Shown here in pieces: positions 1 to 6,691 of a stretch of 16,938 bases of DNA. Source of the stretch: a bacterium. GTDB lineage: Bacteria; UBP15; UBA6099; JAJRTR01. Each line of letters begins with the position of its first letter. Position 1 is the first letter of the stretch. The position numbers and the translations under genes are program-made. Where the stretch lies: contig JAJRTR010000041.1 in NCBI GenBank assembly GCA_024278215.1, positions 1-16,938 on the forward strand, read 5' to 3'. The notes below the pieces were generated by a model. That model ran no database searches and had not been told where the DNA came from. It worked only from the letters and a program-made list of their open reading frames with translations.

Positions 1-1
1 A

Positions 2-532
2 CTTGGAGTAACAGGGGCCATCACAGGATCGAGCACAGTACAGGGAACACGGTTAATCTCAACCGTAGCAATCGGCACTGCGCCATTGACCGTCACATCC
101 ACCACGAAGGTAACCAACCTGAACGCCGACATGACGGACGGCTACCACGTCAGCACGACGGCCAACGCCGCCAACACAATCCCGGTTCGCAATGCGAGCG
201 GTTATTTGTACCTAGGCTGGATCAACACGATTAGCGGCTCGACCACCTCCGCGATTTCACGTATTTATGCGTCGAATGACGCCTTTATAAGATATTACAC
301 GCCTGCCAACTTCGTAACGGCGATGGAGCCATACATGGGGTGCAAGAAAGTTTCGTACGGCGCGGCGCTTACCGGAACAGCTTCCGACCTGTCGTGCGGA
401 GCGGGTTTTTGCATTATGGGCATAGTAAACGACACAAACAACTATGTTATGGCGGGGGCCAGTTACTCGACAGACGGAGTCAGCCAGTTCACTGATGCCA
501 GTATTCTTTGTTGTAAATGCAACTATCCATGA
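2..532 (+). CDS. Phage tail-fibre-like structural protein, C-terminal part (5' truncated)
   Basis: The frame is open from base 2, with no stop before the window edge, and ends at TGA 530-532, so the true start lies outside. The first in-window start candidate is a TTG at 86, which is probably just internal. About 176 residues are visible. The N-terminal part is rich in Thr, Ser, Gly, Val and Ala with short beta-like repeats. It contains the stretch NLNADMTDGYHVS, which resembles the NLNADxLDG(Y/Q)HAS motif frequent in tail fibres, tail collars and related trimeric beta-structured proteins. The C-terminal third is different: it is cysteine-rich and ends in CCKCNYP. There is no transmembrane segment. 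The gene ends 30 bp from the convergent radical SAM gene. The role is inferred from composition and motif only: a prophage tail part or a surface-exposed fibre. Confidence 0.55.
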   Translation, partial: LGVTGAITGSSTVQGTRLISTVAIGTAPLTVTSTTKVTNLNADMTDGYHVSTTANAANTIPVRNASGYLYLGWINTISGSTTSAISRIYASNDAFIRYYTPANFVTAMEPYMGCKKVSYGAALTGTASDLSCGAGFCIMGIVNDTNNYVMAGASYSTDGVSQFTDASILCCKCNYP

Positions 533-562
533 TCCGGCCCTGATTTGGCTTCATTGCATCAA

Positions 563-2830
563 TCATTCTTTTCGCGCACCTTCACCATAGATGTAAAACC
601 CGCTGCAGGCTGATGCCGCTTCGCATGTCCGGCATACATCTTTTTTCATGCGCCGCCCGTCGAGATAATGGCCTAGGTTCATGCGCGGACTGTCCGCGAA
701 GACCATATCCCTTGAGTATTTACCTGTCTCCGGCTCGAACTTACCAGTCACTTTTTTCGTCACACACGGGAGTAGGTTTACAGTTTCCAATTTCAACCTG
801 TCCCTGTAGCCGGAGAGCACATCCGCAACTTCCGAATAGAGCGCCTCCTGATCGTATGCGCTGTAGTCCGCCGCATTGCCGAACGGGGTCAGAAACTGTA
901 TGTTGACGCCTGTCACACCGAGCGAGAGAATGAAATCGAAAAACTTCGACAGGAAAGGCGCGTTATATTCAGTGATGGTCGTATTGACGGCAAACTCAAT
1001 TCTGTCTGGTTTGAGTTCCACCACATGGCGTATACCTGCGACCGTTTTCTCGAAGCTTCCTTCCGTGCGTGTGTGGCGGTCATGGATCTCCGCATTGTGT
1101 CCGTGCAATGAAATAAGAACGCTTGTCAGGCCGCTGAGCAGGAATCGGGACGCGTATGATCTGTCCGCGAGTTTCCCGGCGTTCGTTGTGACATTTACAG
1201 CTTCGTATCCCAGTTCTTTCGCCATCGCGACCATATTGAAAAAATGAGGAAACAGCGTAGGTTCGCCGCCGTCGAAGTCAATGAGCCGAACACCGCGCAG
1301 CCTGTATTCGCGCAGCAGGCGGGCATATCTCTTCGCGTCGCCATGCTCCCTTGCCCTGTCGCCGACCGCGCAGAATATGCAGTTGTTGCTGCATTTATAT
1401 GTAAGGTTTATTATGACTTTATCTGTGCCCGACGCGGCGATCCTCTGTCTGAAAAAAGAGTTCATCCGGACAAGCTTTTCCAGCGGCAGAGCGGGATTGT
1501 CTATCACCGGAGTTTTCTCGAAGTATGAATATATCTTTTCCGGCACGAATCTTTTCAGCAACCCTTTCTCCGAACATTCGCGATGAATTCTCGATCCCGG
1601 CAGAGGCGCGCAATACTGGACCAGCGGCTCGGCGCCGTACTTTTCGCGCATCAAAACCGCATGGGTCAGGGTCGCGTTTACATCCTCCGGCCCCTCATCC
1701 GGGAGCCCCGTTATATAATGGATGCTCAGGGGCAGCGCGATGTCGCGGCACCAGCCCGCCACCTGCTCGACCTCGCCGGGCGACAGTCTTTTCCCGATGG
1801 TTTTCAACATTCTTTCGCTTCCGCTCTCCATGCTCACTTTCAGCGATCCGCCGACATCTTTCAGAAGCTTGAGGTGTGCCCTCGTAAGTTTGTCCGCCCT
1901 CAGTCCGTTCGGGAACTCGCACCTGATGCCCATCGAAGCGAGTATTTCGAGAACGGCTGTGAATCGATCCGCGTCGTAATTGGGAATGCTGTCGAGAAAA
2001 GCGAATTTTTCAACACTGTAGTTCCTTGCCGAGAAGGAAAAAAACTTCGCGAGATATTCCGGGGAATGCGCCCTGAAGCCCGATTCGCTTTTTCCGGGAT
2101 TGGACGTGCAGAAAGAACAATTATACGGGCAGCCCCTTGATGTCAGAGCCGGAAGTGTGCGCAAACTTTCCAGCGTTGCGCCGCGCCGATTGTAAAACCG
2201 TGCCACACGGCTTCGGAACGCATAATAATGTTCGAGCGAAATGAGGTCCCATGCGGGAAACGGGAGATCGTCCGGGACAACTTCCGAAGCATTGCATTCG
2301 ACGACACGGCAGCGGCTTTCCGGCGCCTTCGCGAGAAAGTCCGGCAGCACGCGCTCGCACTCGTACTTCACTACCGAATCCACCTGCGGGTAATGGTCGA
2401 TCATCTCCGTGCCTTCATATTCGATGTAGTGCATACCCGAGAAATTGCAATCAGCCGCAACGATATAACTATTGCAATATTTATCTTTTATTGCCGTCAG
2501 CACTTCGCCGAAATGAGATGTCTTCACATACGGCATAACAAAGGGGGGAAGTCCGACGACGACGGCACCGGGCTCGACGCTTCCGGCGGAATCCAGCAGT
2601 TCGGCGCTTGTACAGCCCATGAACACGCCGCCGTCTCCCTCGGCGGAAACGCCGCTGGACGGCAATGCCTGCGCATCTGCGACTGTGACGGAAAACCCGC
2701 TGTCCCTCAGCGCTCCCGCATTGGAAACTATTCCGAGGCTCGTGTAATATGGATAGTCGATGCAATACCTGCCGAGCCGCAGGGGTGGATTGACCATTAA
2801 AATATTCTGTTTGCCGGTTCTGCTTTTCAC
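563..2830 (-). CDS. Two-core radical SAM protein (B12-binding-like N-terminus, radical SAM, second radical SAM with Cys-rich tail)
   Basis: This 755-residue protein starts at GTG 2830. The upstream AAAGG is rather distant, and Met12 is an alternative start without a better ribosome site. Residues 1-185 resemble the Rossmann-like domain of B12-binding radical SAM proteins (NPPLRLG, SLGIVSNAGALRDSGF) but lack an obvious cobalamin DxHxxG motif. The first core has CxxxCxxC at C234, C238 and C241 within SRGCPYNCSFC, followed by SMESGSERMLKTIGK, typical of Elp3/MiaB-like cores. The second core has C480, C484 and C487 within YKCSNNCIFC, then FDGGEPT near 519-525. Its C-terminus has C689, C733, C736 and C742, resembling a SPASM or twitch auxiliary cluster domain. 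Both cores look intact, so the protein should bind at least two [4Fe-4S] clusters. The substrate is unknown. It is divergently arranged with another radical SAM gene, so joint control is possible. Confidence 0.85.
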   Translation of the reverse strand: MKSRTGKQNILMVNPPLRLGRYCIDYPYYTSLGIVSNAGALRDSGFSVTVADAQALPSSGVSAEGDGGVFMGCTSAELLDSAGSVEPGAVVVGLPPFVMPYVKTSHFGEVLTAIKDKYCNSYIVAADCNFSGMHYIEYEGTEMIDHYPQVDSVVKYECERVLPDFLAKAPESRCRVVECNASEVVPDDLPFPAWDLISLEHYYAFRSRVARFYNRRGATLESLRTLPALTSRGCPYNCSFCTSNPGKSESGFRAHSPEYLAKFFSFSARNYSVEKFAFLDSIPNYDADRFTAVLEILASMGIRCEFPNGLRADKLTRAHLKLLKDVGGSLKVSMESGSERMLKTIGKRLSPGEVEQVAGWCRDIALPLSIHYITGLPDEGPEDVNATLTHAVLMREKYGAEPLVQYCAPLPGSRIHRECSEKGLLKRFVPEKIYSYFEKTPVIDNPALPLEKLVRMNSFFRQRIAASGTDKVIINLTYKCSNNCIFCAVGDRAREHGDAKRYARLLREYRLRGVRLIDFDGGEPTLFPHFFNMVAMAKELGYEAVNVTTNAGKLADRSYASRFLLSGLTSVLISLHGHNAEIHDRHTRTEGSFEKTVAGIRHVVELKPDRIEFAVNTTITEYNAPFLSKFFDFILSLGVTGVNIQFLTPFGNAADYSAYDQEALYSEVADVLSGYRDRLKLETVNLLPCVTKKVTGKFEPETGKYSRDMVFADSPRMNLGHYLDGRRMKKDVCRTCEAASACSGFYIYGEGARKE

Positions 2831-2983
2831 AGGTGTGCGTCAAACCTTTGTTTGTGATGACTTGAGCTTGTTTTTTCCTTATAATTCACCAAAGGACATG
2901 CAAAACTTATATCATTGAACATATTATAACCAACGGTATAGGGGATGCCAGTCTGGGCGCACGGGAATGGTCGATGCGGAAAA

Positions 2984-4468
2984 ATGAGCGATCCGAACAA
3001 ACAAACAATATTATTGCTCCAACCGGGCCTCGGCTACATGGATTCGATGCGCACATCGCCATCGCTGCCGCTCGGCCTCCTGCACGCCGCGTCGCTTACC
3101 GTCGGGGAGTTCAATGTTGTTGTCTTCGATCAGCGAATAAGCGCCGACTGGCGGAGAGAGCTTGCGGACACCATCAAAAAGGAGAATCCGTTCCTGATCG
3201 GCGCAACAATGTTCATCGGACCTTCGGTCGGCAACGCGCTCGATATGCTCGAACTGGCCGGAGAGGTCTGCAACGCGCCGCGTGTCGCCGGCGGTGTGCT
3301 TCCCAGCATCATTCCCCGCACCTGTCTGGAAGACCCCCTCGGCAGAATCGACTTTGTGATCGAGGGGGAAGGCGAAAAAACACTGTCGGCGCTGGCAAGC
3401 CGTATAGAAAATGGAGAGACGACAGAAGGCATACCGGGCCTGTGGCAAAAAGCCGGTGGTCGGATCAGTACAGGCGACCACGCCCCCCTGCTCGATCTCG
3501 AAACGCTGCCCGACATCCCGTACCACCTGTTGCAGGTCGAACGGTATCTTCCCGAATATGGCGGTGACATCACCTTTTATATGGAGACATCGCGCGGTTG
3601 CCCGATGAAATGCCGATATTGCTATAACGCAAACTTCAACCGGGGCATATGGCGGGGACAGTCCGCTGCCAGAGTCAGGGAAAGACTCGAAAATATCAAA
3701 GATAAATACGGCGCGAACCATATATATATTGTCGACGATAATTTTTTCATCGACAAGGCGCGCGGAATGCAGATTTCTTCCATATTCAAGGAACTCGACA
3801 TGCAATGGCAAATTCAGGGTGTGGACATTCCCAGCCTGAAAAAGATGTCGGACGACGACCTGGCCCTGCTCAGGAATAACGGGCTTCAGAGAATCACGAT
3901 AGGCATCGAATCGGGCTCCGGCAGGATAAAAAAACTCCTTGGAAAAAGGTATTCGAACGAAGATGTGATCGGGATCATCAGGCGACTTAAGAAGTTCGAT
4001 TTTATCGTCTTTTGCAGCTTCATGTGCAACATACCCACGGAAACGATACCGGAAATCCGGCAATCCGTGTCGCTGATGCTCGAACTCATCGACACGAATC
4101 CGAATTTCCGCACATCGCCTTTCTACAGGTATGTCCCGGCACCCGGAACAGGCTTATTCGATCTCGCACTGGAACAGGGCTTCAGGCCGCCGACGGATAT
4201 GGACGGGTGGAGCGCGGTTTCTTTCGACGATAATAAAACTTCCGGGATCAGCGATGATCGCGACAGGTTTTACAAGTGCCTTTATGTCGCGACTCTCCTG
4301 TGCGATTCCAAAAGCCGGGAGTACTCGAGTTCGCGACTGTTCCGTTTCCTTTCCGCACTCTACAGGCCCGTGGCCAGGTTGCGACTGAAATATATGTTTT
4401 TCAAACTTATGCCGGAGACGCCACTTTTCTTTTTCCTGCTGAACCGCAACACAGGCAGGTCCGGATAA
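2984..4468 (+). CDS. B12-binding-domain-type radical SAM protein
   Basis: The protein has 494 residues from ATG 2984. A longer start at ATG 2945 would add 13 residues. I prefer 2984 because the family-like N-terminus (QTILLLQPGLG) follows directly and the GGGG before 2945 abuts the ATG. Numbering here is from the 2984 start. Residues 1-170 form the Rossmann-like B12-binding domain. The pattern GGVLPSIIP...DFVIEGEGEKTL matches the usual GGxHPSxxPE...GEGE region, although the His is replaced. The radical SAM motif SRGCPMKCRYCYN supplies C206, C210 and C213, and TIGIESGSGRIKKLLGKRY is the conserved strand after it. The C-terminal 60 residues are basic and aromatic and may contact membrane. Relatives act in methyl transfer, ring formation or lipid, hopanoid and tetrapyrrole modification, but the substrate cannot be read here. 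It lies 95 bp before the Memo/AMMECR1 gene, which seems to have its own promoter. Confidence 0.85.
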   Translation: MSDPNKQTILLLQPGLGYMDSMRTSPSLPLGLLHAASLTVGEFNVVVFDQRISADWRRELADTIKKENPFLIGATMFIGPSVGNALDMLELAGEVCNAPRVAGGVLPSIIPRTCLEDPLGRIDFVIEGEGEKTLSALASRIENGETTEGIPGLWQKAGGRISTGDHAPLLDLETLPDIPYHLLQVERYLPEYGGDITFYMETSRGCPMKCRYCYNANFNRGIWRGQSAARVRERLENIKDKYGANHIYIVDDNFFIDKARGMQISSIFKELDMQWQIQGVDIPSLKKMSDDDLALLRNNGLQRITIGIESGSGRIKKLLGKRYSNEDVIGIIRRLKKFDFIVFCSFMCNIPTETIPEIRQSVSLMLELIDTNPNFRTSPFYRYVPAPGTGLFDLALEQGFRPPTDMDGWSAVSFDDNKTSGISDDRDRFYKCLYVATLLCDSKSREYSSSRLFRFLSALYRPVARLRLKYMFFKLMPETPLFFFLLNRNTGRSG

Positions 4469-4507
4469 TCAACCGGGCACCCGATCTTACAAGCAAGACG
4501 AATTGTT

Positions 4508-4534
4508 TTGAACATCCATGATATGGGTTATAAT
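4508..4534 (+). promoter_or_regulatory. Putative sigma70-type promoter of the Memo/AMMECR1 gene
   Basis: A perfect TATAAT lies at 4529-4534. Upstream TTGAAC at 4508-4513 can serve as a -35 box with a short 15-bp spacer. Transcription would begin near 4541, about 30 nt before the chosen ATG 4573. The -10 is strong but the -35 spacing is imperfect. Confidence 0.4.
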
Positions 4535-4572
4535 ATTTATGGAGTAGCTATGAAATTCAGGATGTGAACAAT

Positions 4573-6231
4573 ATGCTTGGAAAATACTTGCGTGTGTTTC
4601 TTTCTGTGCTGGCCCTCTGTGCGCTGGTCTCGTGTGTCGGCGGCAGTGGCGAAACCGGTGCCACCGAAACCACGGGCGGCAAAGCCCCTCGAATGATCGC
4701 ATCATCATCGACAGACCCACAGGTGCCGCAGGTGCCCGGTAAAGACGTTTTCGTGTGCACGAGCGCCGGACAGTGGTTTCCCGCCGACCCGCAGCAACTC
4801 AGGGCCGCTGTCGGCGGCTTTCTTGCAAAGGCAAAAAACAGGGACATCAAGGGCCGCATCGTCGGCCTCATATCGCCGCACGCCGGCTACCCCTACTCAG
4901 GCCCCGTTGCCGCCTACTCCTATAAACAGATCGAGGGCAGGCACTACGACACGGTCGTCGTCGTCGGGTTCCTCCACAGGACATACAGCAAGGACATAAA
5001 CATCTTTGCCGGCGACGCATATAAAACACCGCTCGGCGAGATTGAGATCGACAAGGAAATCGCCGACGCACTTATTGCATACAGCGACAGAATAGTTCAC
5101 AACCCGGCGGTTTTCGCAGGCGAGCATTCGCTCGATACGCAGCTTCCGTTTCTCCAGTACACGCTCGACAGCTTCAAACTCGTGCCGGTGCTTGTCGGCA
5201 TGCAGAACAGGCAGAATCTCGAGACTATCGCGCTCGCACTGGCATCGGTGCTGAAAGGCAAAAACGTGTTGATGGTGGCGAGCACAGACATGTCGCACTT
5301 CTGGCCTTATGATGAGGCCAACAGGCTCGACGCGGAAATGATCGACCGGATCAAAGCCTACGACATCATGGGAATGGAACGGTTGATGGAGGGCGATGCG
5401 ACCGGCCGCCGAATGTGCGGACACGGCGTTGTGCGTGCCGTTATGAGCGCGGCGCGCGAACTGGGCGCGGACGAGGCGGTAATATTAAAACACGCCAATT
5501 CACAGGACACATACGGTCCTACAGGCAACGGTGTCGTCGGCTACCTCGCCGCCGCGCTCGTGGATACCGACACGGCGCAAAAGTCCGCCGCCGCTGCCGT
5601 AAAAAAACAAAAGGAGCTACCGATGGAAGAAAATAAAGTCGCCGGAGAGCTTACTAAAGAGGAACAAAAAGAACTGCTCGCTATCGCACGCAATTCGCTG
5701 GAAACATTCATCAGAACCGGCAAACGGATCGACGTCACAACGAAAACGCCCGCCCTGCAAGAGAAAAAAGGAATGTTCGTGACACTCGAGAAAAACAATA
5801 TTCTGCGCGGTTGCATGGGTCACTTCGAGCCCGACACCCCCATCGGCAAACTCGCCGCAAGCCAGATAATCGTCTCTGCCACACACGACCCGCGGTTCCC
5901 CACCGTCTCCGAGAATGAACTATCGCAGATCGACATCGAGATATCCGTTCTCTCCGTACCGGAATATGTTGATTCTTATGAAGATATCGAGGTAGGAAAA
6001 CACGGCGTGATACTCCAGAAAAACGGTCGCGCCGCCACTTTTCTGCCACAGGTGGCACCCGAGCAGGGCTGGGACCGCGACACCATGCTCGATCACCTCT
6101 CATGGAAAGCCGGACTCAGCACCGGCGCATGGAAACAGGGCGCGCGTTTCCAGGTCTACACCGCTCAGGTTTTTGGCGAAACGGATTTTACCCCGGATTT
6201 CTCACAAAGAAATCCGAAGGAATCGCGATAG
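4573..6231 (+). CDS. Memo-AMMECR1 fusion lipoprotein (AmmeMemoRadiSam proteins B and A)
   Basis: I chose ATG 4573 because AGGA at 4559-4562 sits 10 nt upstream; an in-frame GTG at 4564 would add three residues and lies too close to that site. Residues below are numbered from the GTG. The N-terminus is a lipoprotein signal: a positive start, a hydrophobic core and lipobox LVSC with C24. Residues about 60-335 are a Memo domain (AmmeMemoRadiSam protein B): SPHAGYPYSG with H106, GFLHRTYS with H138, GEHSLDTQLPFLQ with H188, STDMSHFWPYD, and C285, the positions expected for the metal-site residues of Memo. Residues about 365-540 are AMMECR1 (protein A), with the signature LRGCMGHFEP and HDPRFPTVS. 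The cellular role of this family is not settled. The partner radical SAM enzyme of typical systems is not evident. The linker contains an A7 run and an internal ribosome site (separate entry). Confidence 0.85.
   Translation: MLGKYLRVFLSVLALCALVSCVGGSGETGATETTGGKAPRMIASSSTDPQVPQVPGKDVFVCTSAGQWFPADPQQLRAAVGGFLAKAKNRDIKGRIVGLISPHAGYPYSGPVAAYSYKQIEGRHYDTVVVVGFLHRTYSKDINIFAGDAYKTPLGEIEIDKEIADALIAYSDRIVHNPAVFAGEHSLDTQLPFLQYTLDSFKLVPVLVGMQNRQNLETIALALASVLKGKNVLMVASTDMSHFWPYDEANRLDAEMIDRIKAYDIMGMERLMEGDATGRRMCGHGVVRAVMSAARELGADEAVILKHANSQDTYGPTGNGVVGYLAAALVDTDTAQKSAAAAVKKQKELPMEENKVAGELTKEEQKELLAIARNSLETFIRTGKRIDVTTKTPALQEKKGMFVTLEKNNILRGCMGHFEPDTPIGKLAASQIIVSATHDPRFPTVSENELSQIDIEISVLSVPEYVDSYEDIEVGKHGVILQKNGRAATFLPQVAPEQGWDRDTMLDHLSWKAGLSTGAWKQGARFQVYTAQVFGETDFTPDFSQRNPKESR
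5601..5636 (+). promoter_or_regulatory. A-heptamer slip site, internal ribosome binding site and ATG at the Memo/AMMECR1 junction
   Basis: Seven A residues (5601-5607) lie in frame as A_AAA_AAA, the classic -1 slippery form. A -1 shift there would meet TAA at 5634-5636, giving a Memo-only product. Immediately downstream, AAGGAG at 5611-5616 is followed after 6 nt by ATG 5623-5625. This is a near-ideal start for a separate AMMECR1 protein of 202 residues beginning MEENKVAGEL. The layout looks like two overlapping genes fused in one frame. It could reflect programmed slippage, internal initiation, a recent fusion, or a one-base homopolymer error (eight A residues would split the genes). Confidence 0.5.
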
Positions 6232-6331
6232 CACCTGTTTCAAGGGAATACCCTCCCTGGTGAAATAAACATGCGGGTTAAATACAATTTCGATGATCAC
6301 GGTCACACACCCGGGTTTTATTATTATTATC

Positions 6332-6360
6332 TTGACAAAATATAATTAATAACATAAAAT
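6332..6360 (+). promoter_or_regulatory. Strong sigma70-type promoter upstream of flagellin
   Basis: A consensus TTGACA (6332-6337) is separated by exactly 17 bp from TAAAAT (6355-6360), in an AT-rich setting. Transcription would start near 6367, giving a leader of about 325 nt before the flagellin ATG 6692. This is unusual for flagellin genes, which are often read from sigma28 promoters. Confidence 0.6.
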
Positions 6361-6380
6361 GATTAATAACTATTAAAAGT

Positions 6381-6405
6381 ATTTGCGTCCCAGCCAGACG
6401 CGAAT
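6381..6405 (+). other. 9-bp hairpin near the 5' end of the predicted flagellin leader
   Basis: ATTTGCGTC (6381-6389) pairs along its whole length with GACGCGAAT (6397-6405), with one G-T pair, around the 7-nt loop CCAGCCA. It would start about 14 nt after the predicted transcription start. It could stabilise the transcript's 5' end or form part of a regulatory leader. No known riboswitch family was recognised. Confidence 0.4.
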
Positions 6406-6576
6406 CGATACGAAATTTAAAAAACACCCTGAAAATTCTAAAATTTTTGCTGTTTGGTTTTGTTGCGTATTCCTCTCGCAATAACTGTCTATAGCACTTG
6501 TTTTTCAGTACAGTAGAGGGTTTCTTTTTGTATATTATATATAGCACGAGCGGAAACAGAATAAATGTACTTTATG

Positions 6577-6585
6577 AAGGAGGTG
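6577..6585 (+). promoter_or_regulatory. Orphan perfect Shine-Dalgarno sequence in the flagellin leader
   Basis: AAGGAGGTG matches the complement of the usual 16S rRNA 3' end over nine bases, yet no ATG lies at a normal distance. A TTG at 6587 is only 3 nt beyond GGAGG and is in frame with flagellin, which would add 35 residues with no likeness to flagellin. It also contains a GGA, so it may act as a ribosome standby site or an extra CsrA contact rather than a start. Confidence 0.35.
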
Positions 6586-6641
6586 GTTGTATCGAAGATT
6601 ATTAACAACTGAATATCGGTCGGCGGCGACGATCATCGACA

Positions 6642-6666
6642 TGCTTAATGCAAGGATGCTTAAGCA
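6642..6666 (+). promoter_or_regulatory. CsrA-type binding hairpin in the flagellin 5' leader
   Basis: TGCTTAA (6642-6648) pairs with TTAAGCA (6660-6666). After a bulged T, GCA (6650-6652) pairs with TGC (6657-6659), leaving the loop AGGA (6653-6656). The region ATGCAAGGATGC (6648-6659) matches 10 of 12 positions of the CsrA SELEX consensus RUACARGGAUGU, and the GGA is in the loop as CsrA prefers. A second GGA-rich site is the flagellin ribosome binding site GGGAGGA at 6681-6687, about 30 nt downstream, within the reach of a CsrA dimer. The layout mirrors the two-site hag leader of Bacillus subtilis, where CsrA blocks flagellin translation and FliW relieves it. Confidence 0.6.
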
Positions 6667-6691
6667 AAGAATAGTATTCAGGGAGGATATC

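Larger units (their letters stand above)
6232..6576. other. AT-rich intergenic and leader region before flagellin
   Basis: No credible gene was seen on either strand. Just after the Memo/AMMECR1 stop, TTTCA-AGGG at 6238-6246 can pair with CCCT (6251-6254) and TGAAA (6261-6265) around a bulge. This is a weak terminator candidate without a U-tract. CCCGGG followed by a T-rich stretch lies near 6311-6330. The rest contains the promoter and hairpin listed separately. I see no sigma28-type (GCCGATAA) or sigma54-type element. Confidence 0.5.

Noticed and set aside
2862-2885. Possible promoter TTGAGC...TATAAT for the second radical SAM gene
   Set aside because: The TATAAT is perfect but the spacer is only 12 bp and no other -35 fits, so a call is not justified.
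3011-4063. 350-codon antisense ORF within the radical SAM gene
   Set aside because: It lies wholly inside a clear radical SAM gene, shows no recognisable domain or ribosome site, and reflects codon bias.
4550-4567. Five-codon leader ORF (MKFRM) before the Memo/AMMECR1 gene, with GGAG upstream
   Set aside because: The predicted transcription start is about 4541, so GGAG would sit at the very end of the mRNA and is probably not used.
6278-6547. 89-codon minus-strand ORF in the AT-rich gap before flagellin
   Set aside because: The composition is that of AT-rich non-coding DNA, there is no convincing ribosome site, and it overlaps the promoter and hairpin seen on the plus strand.
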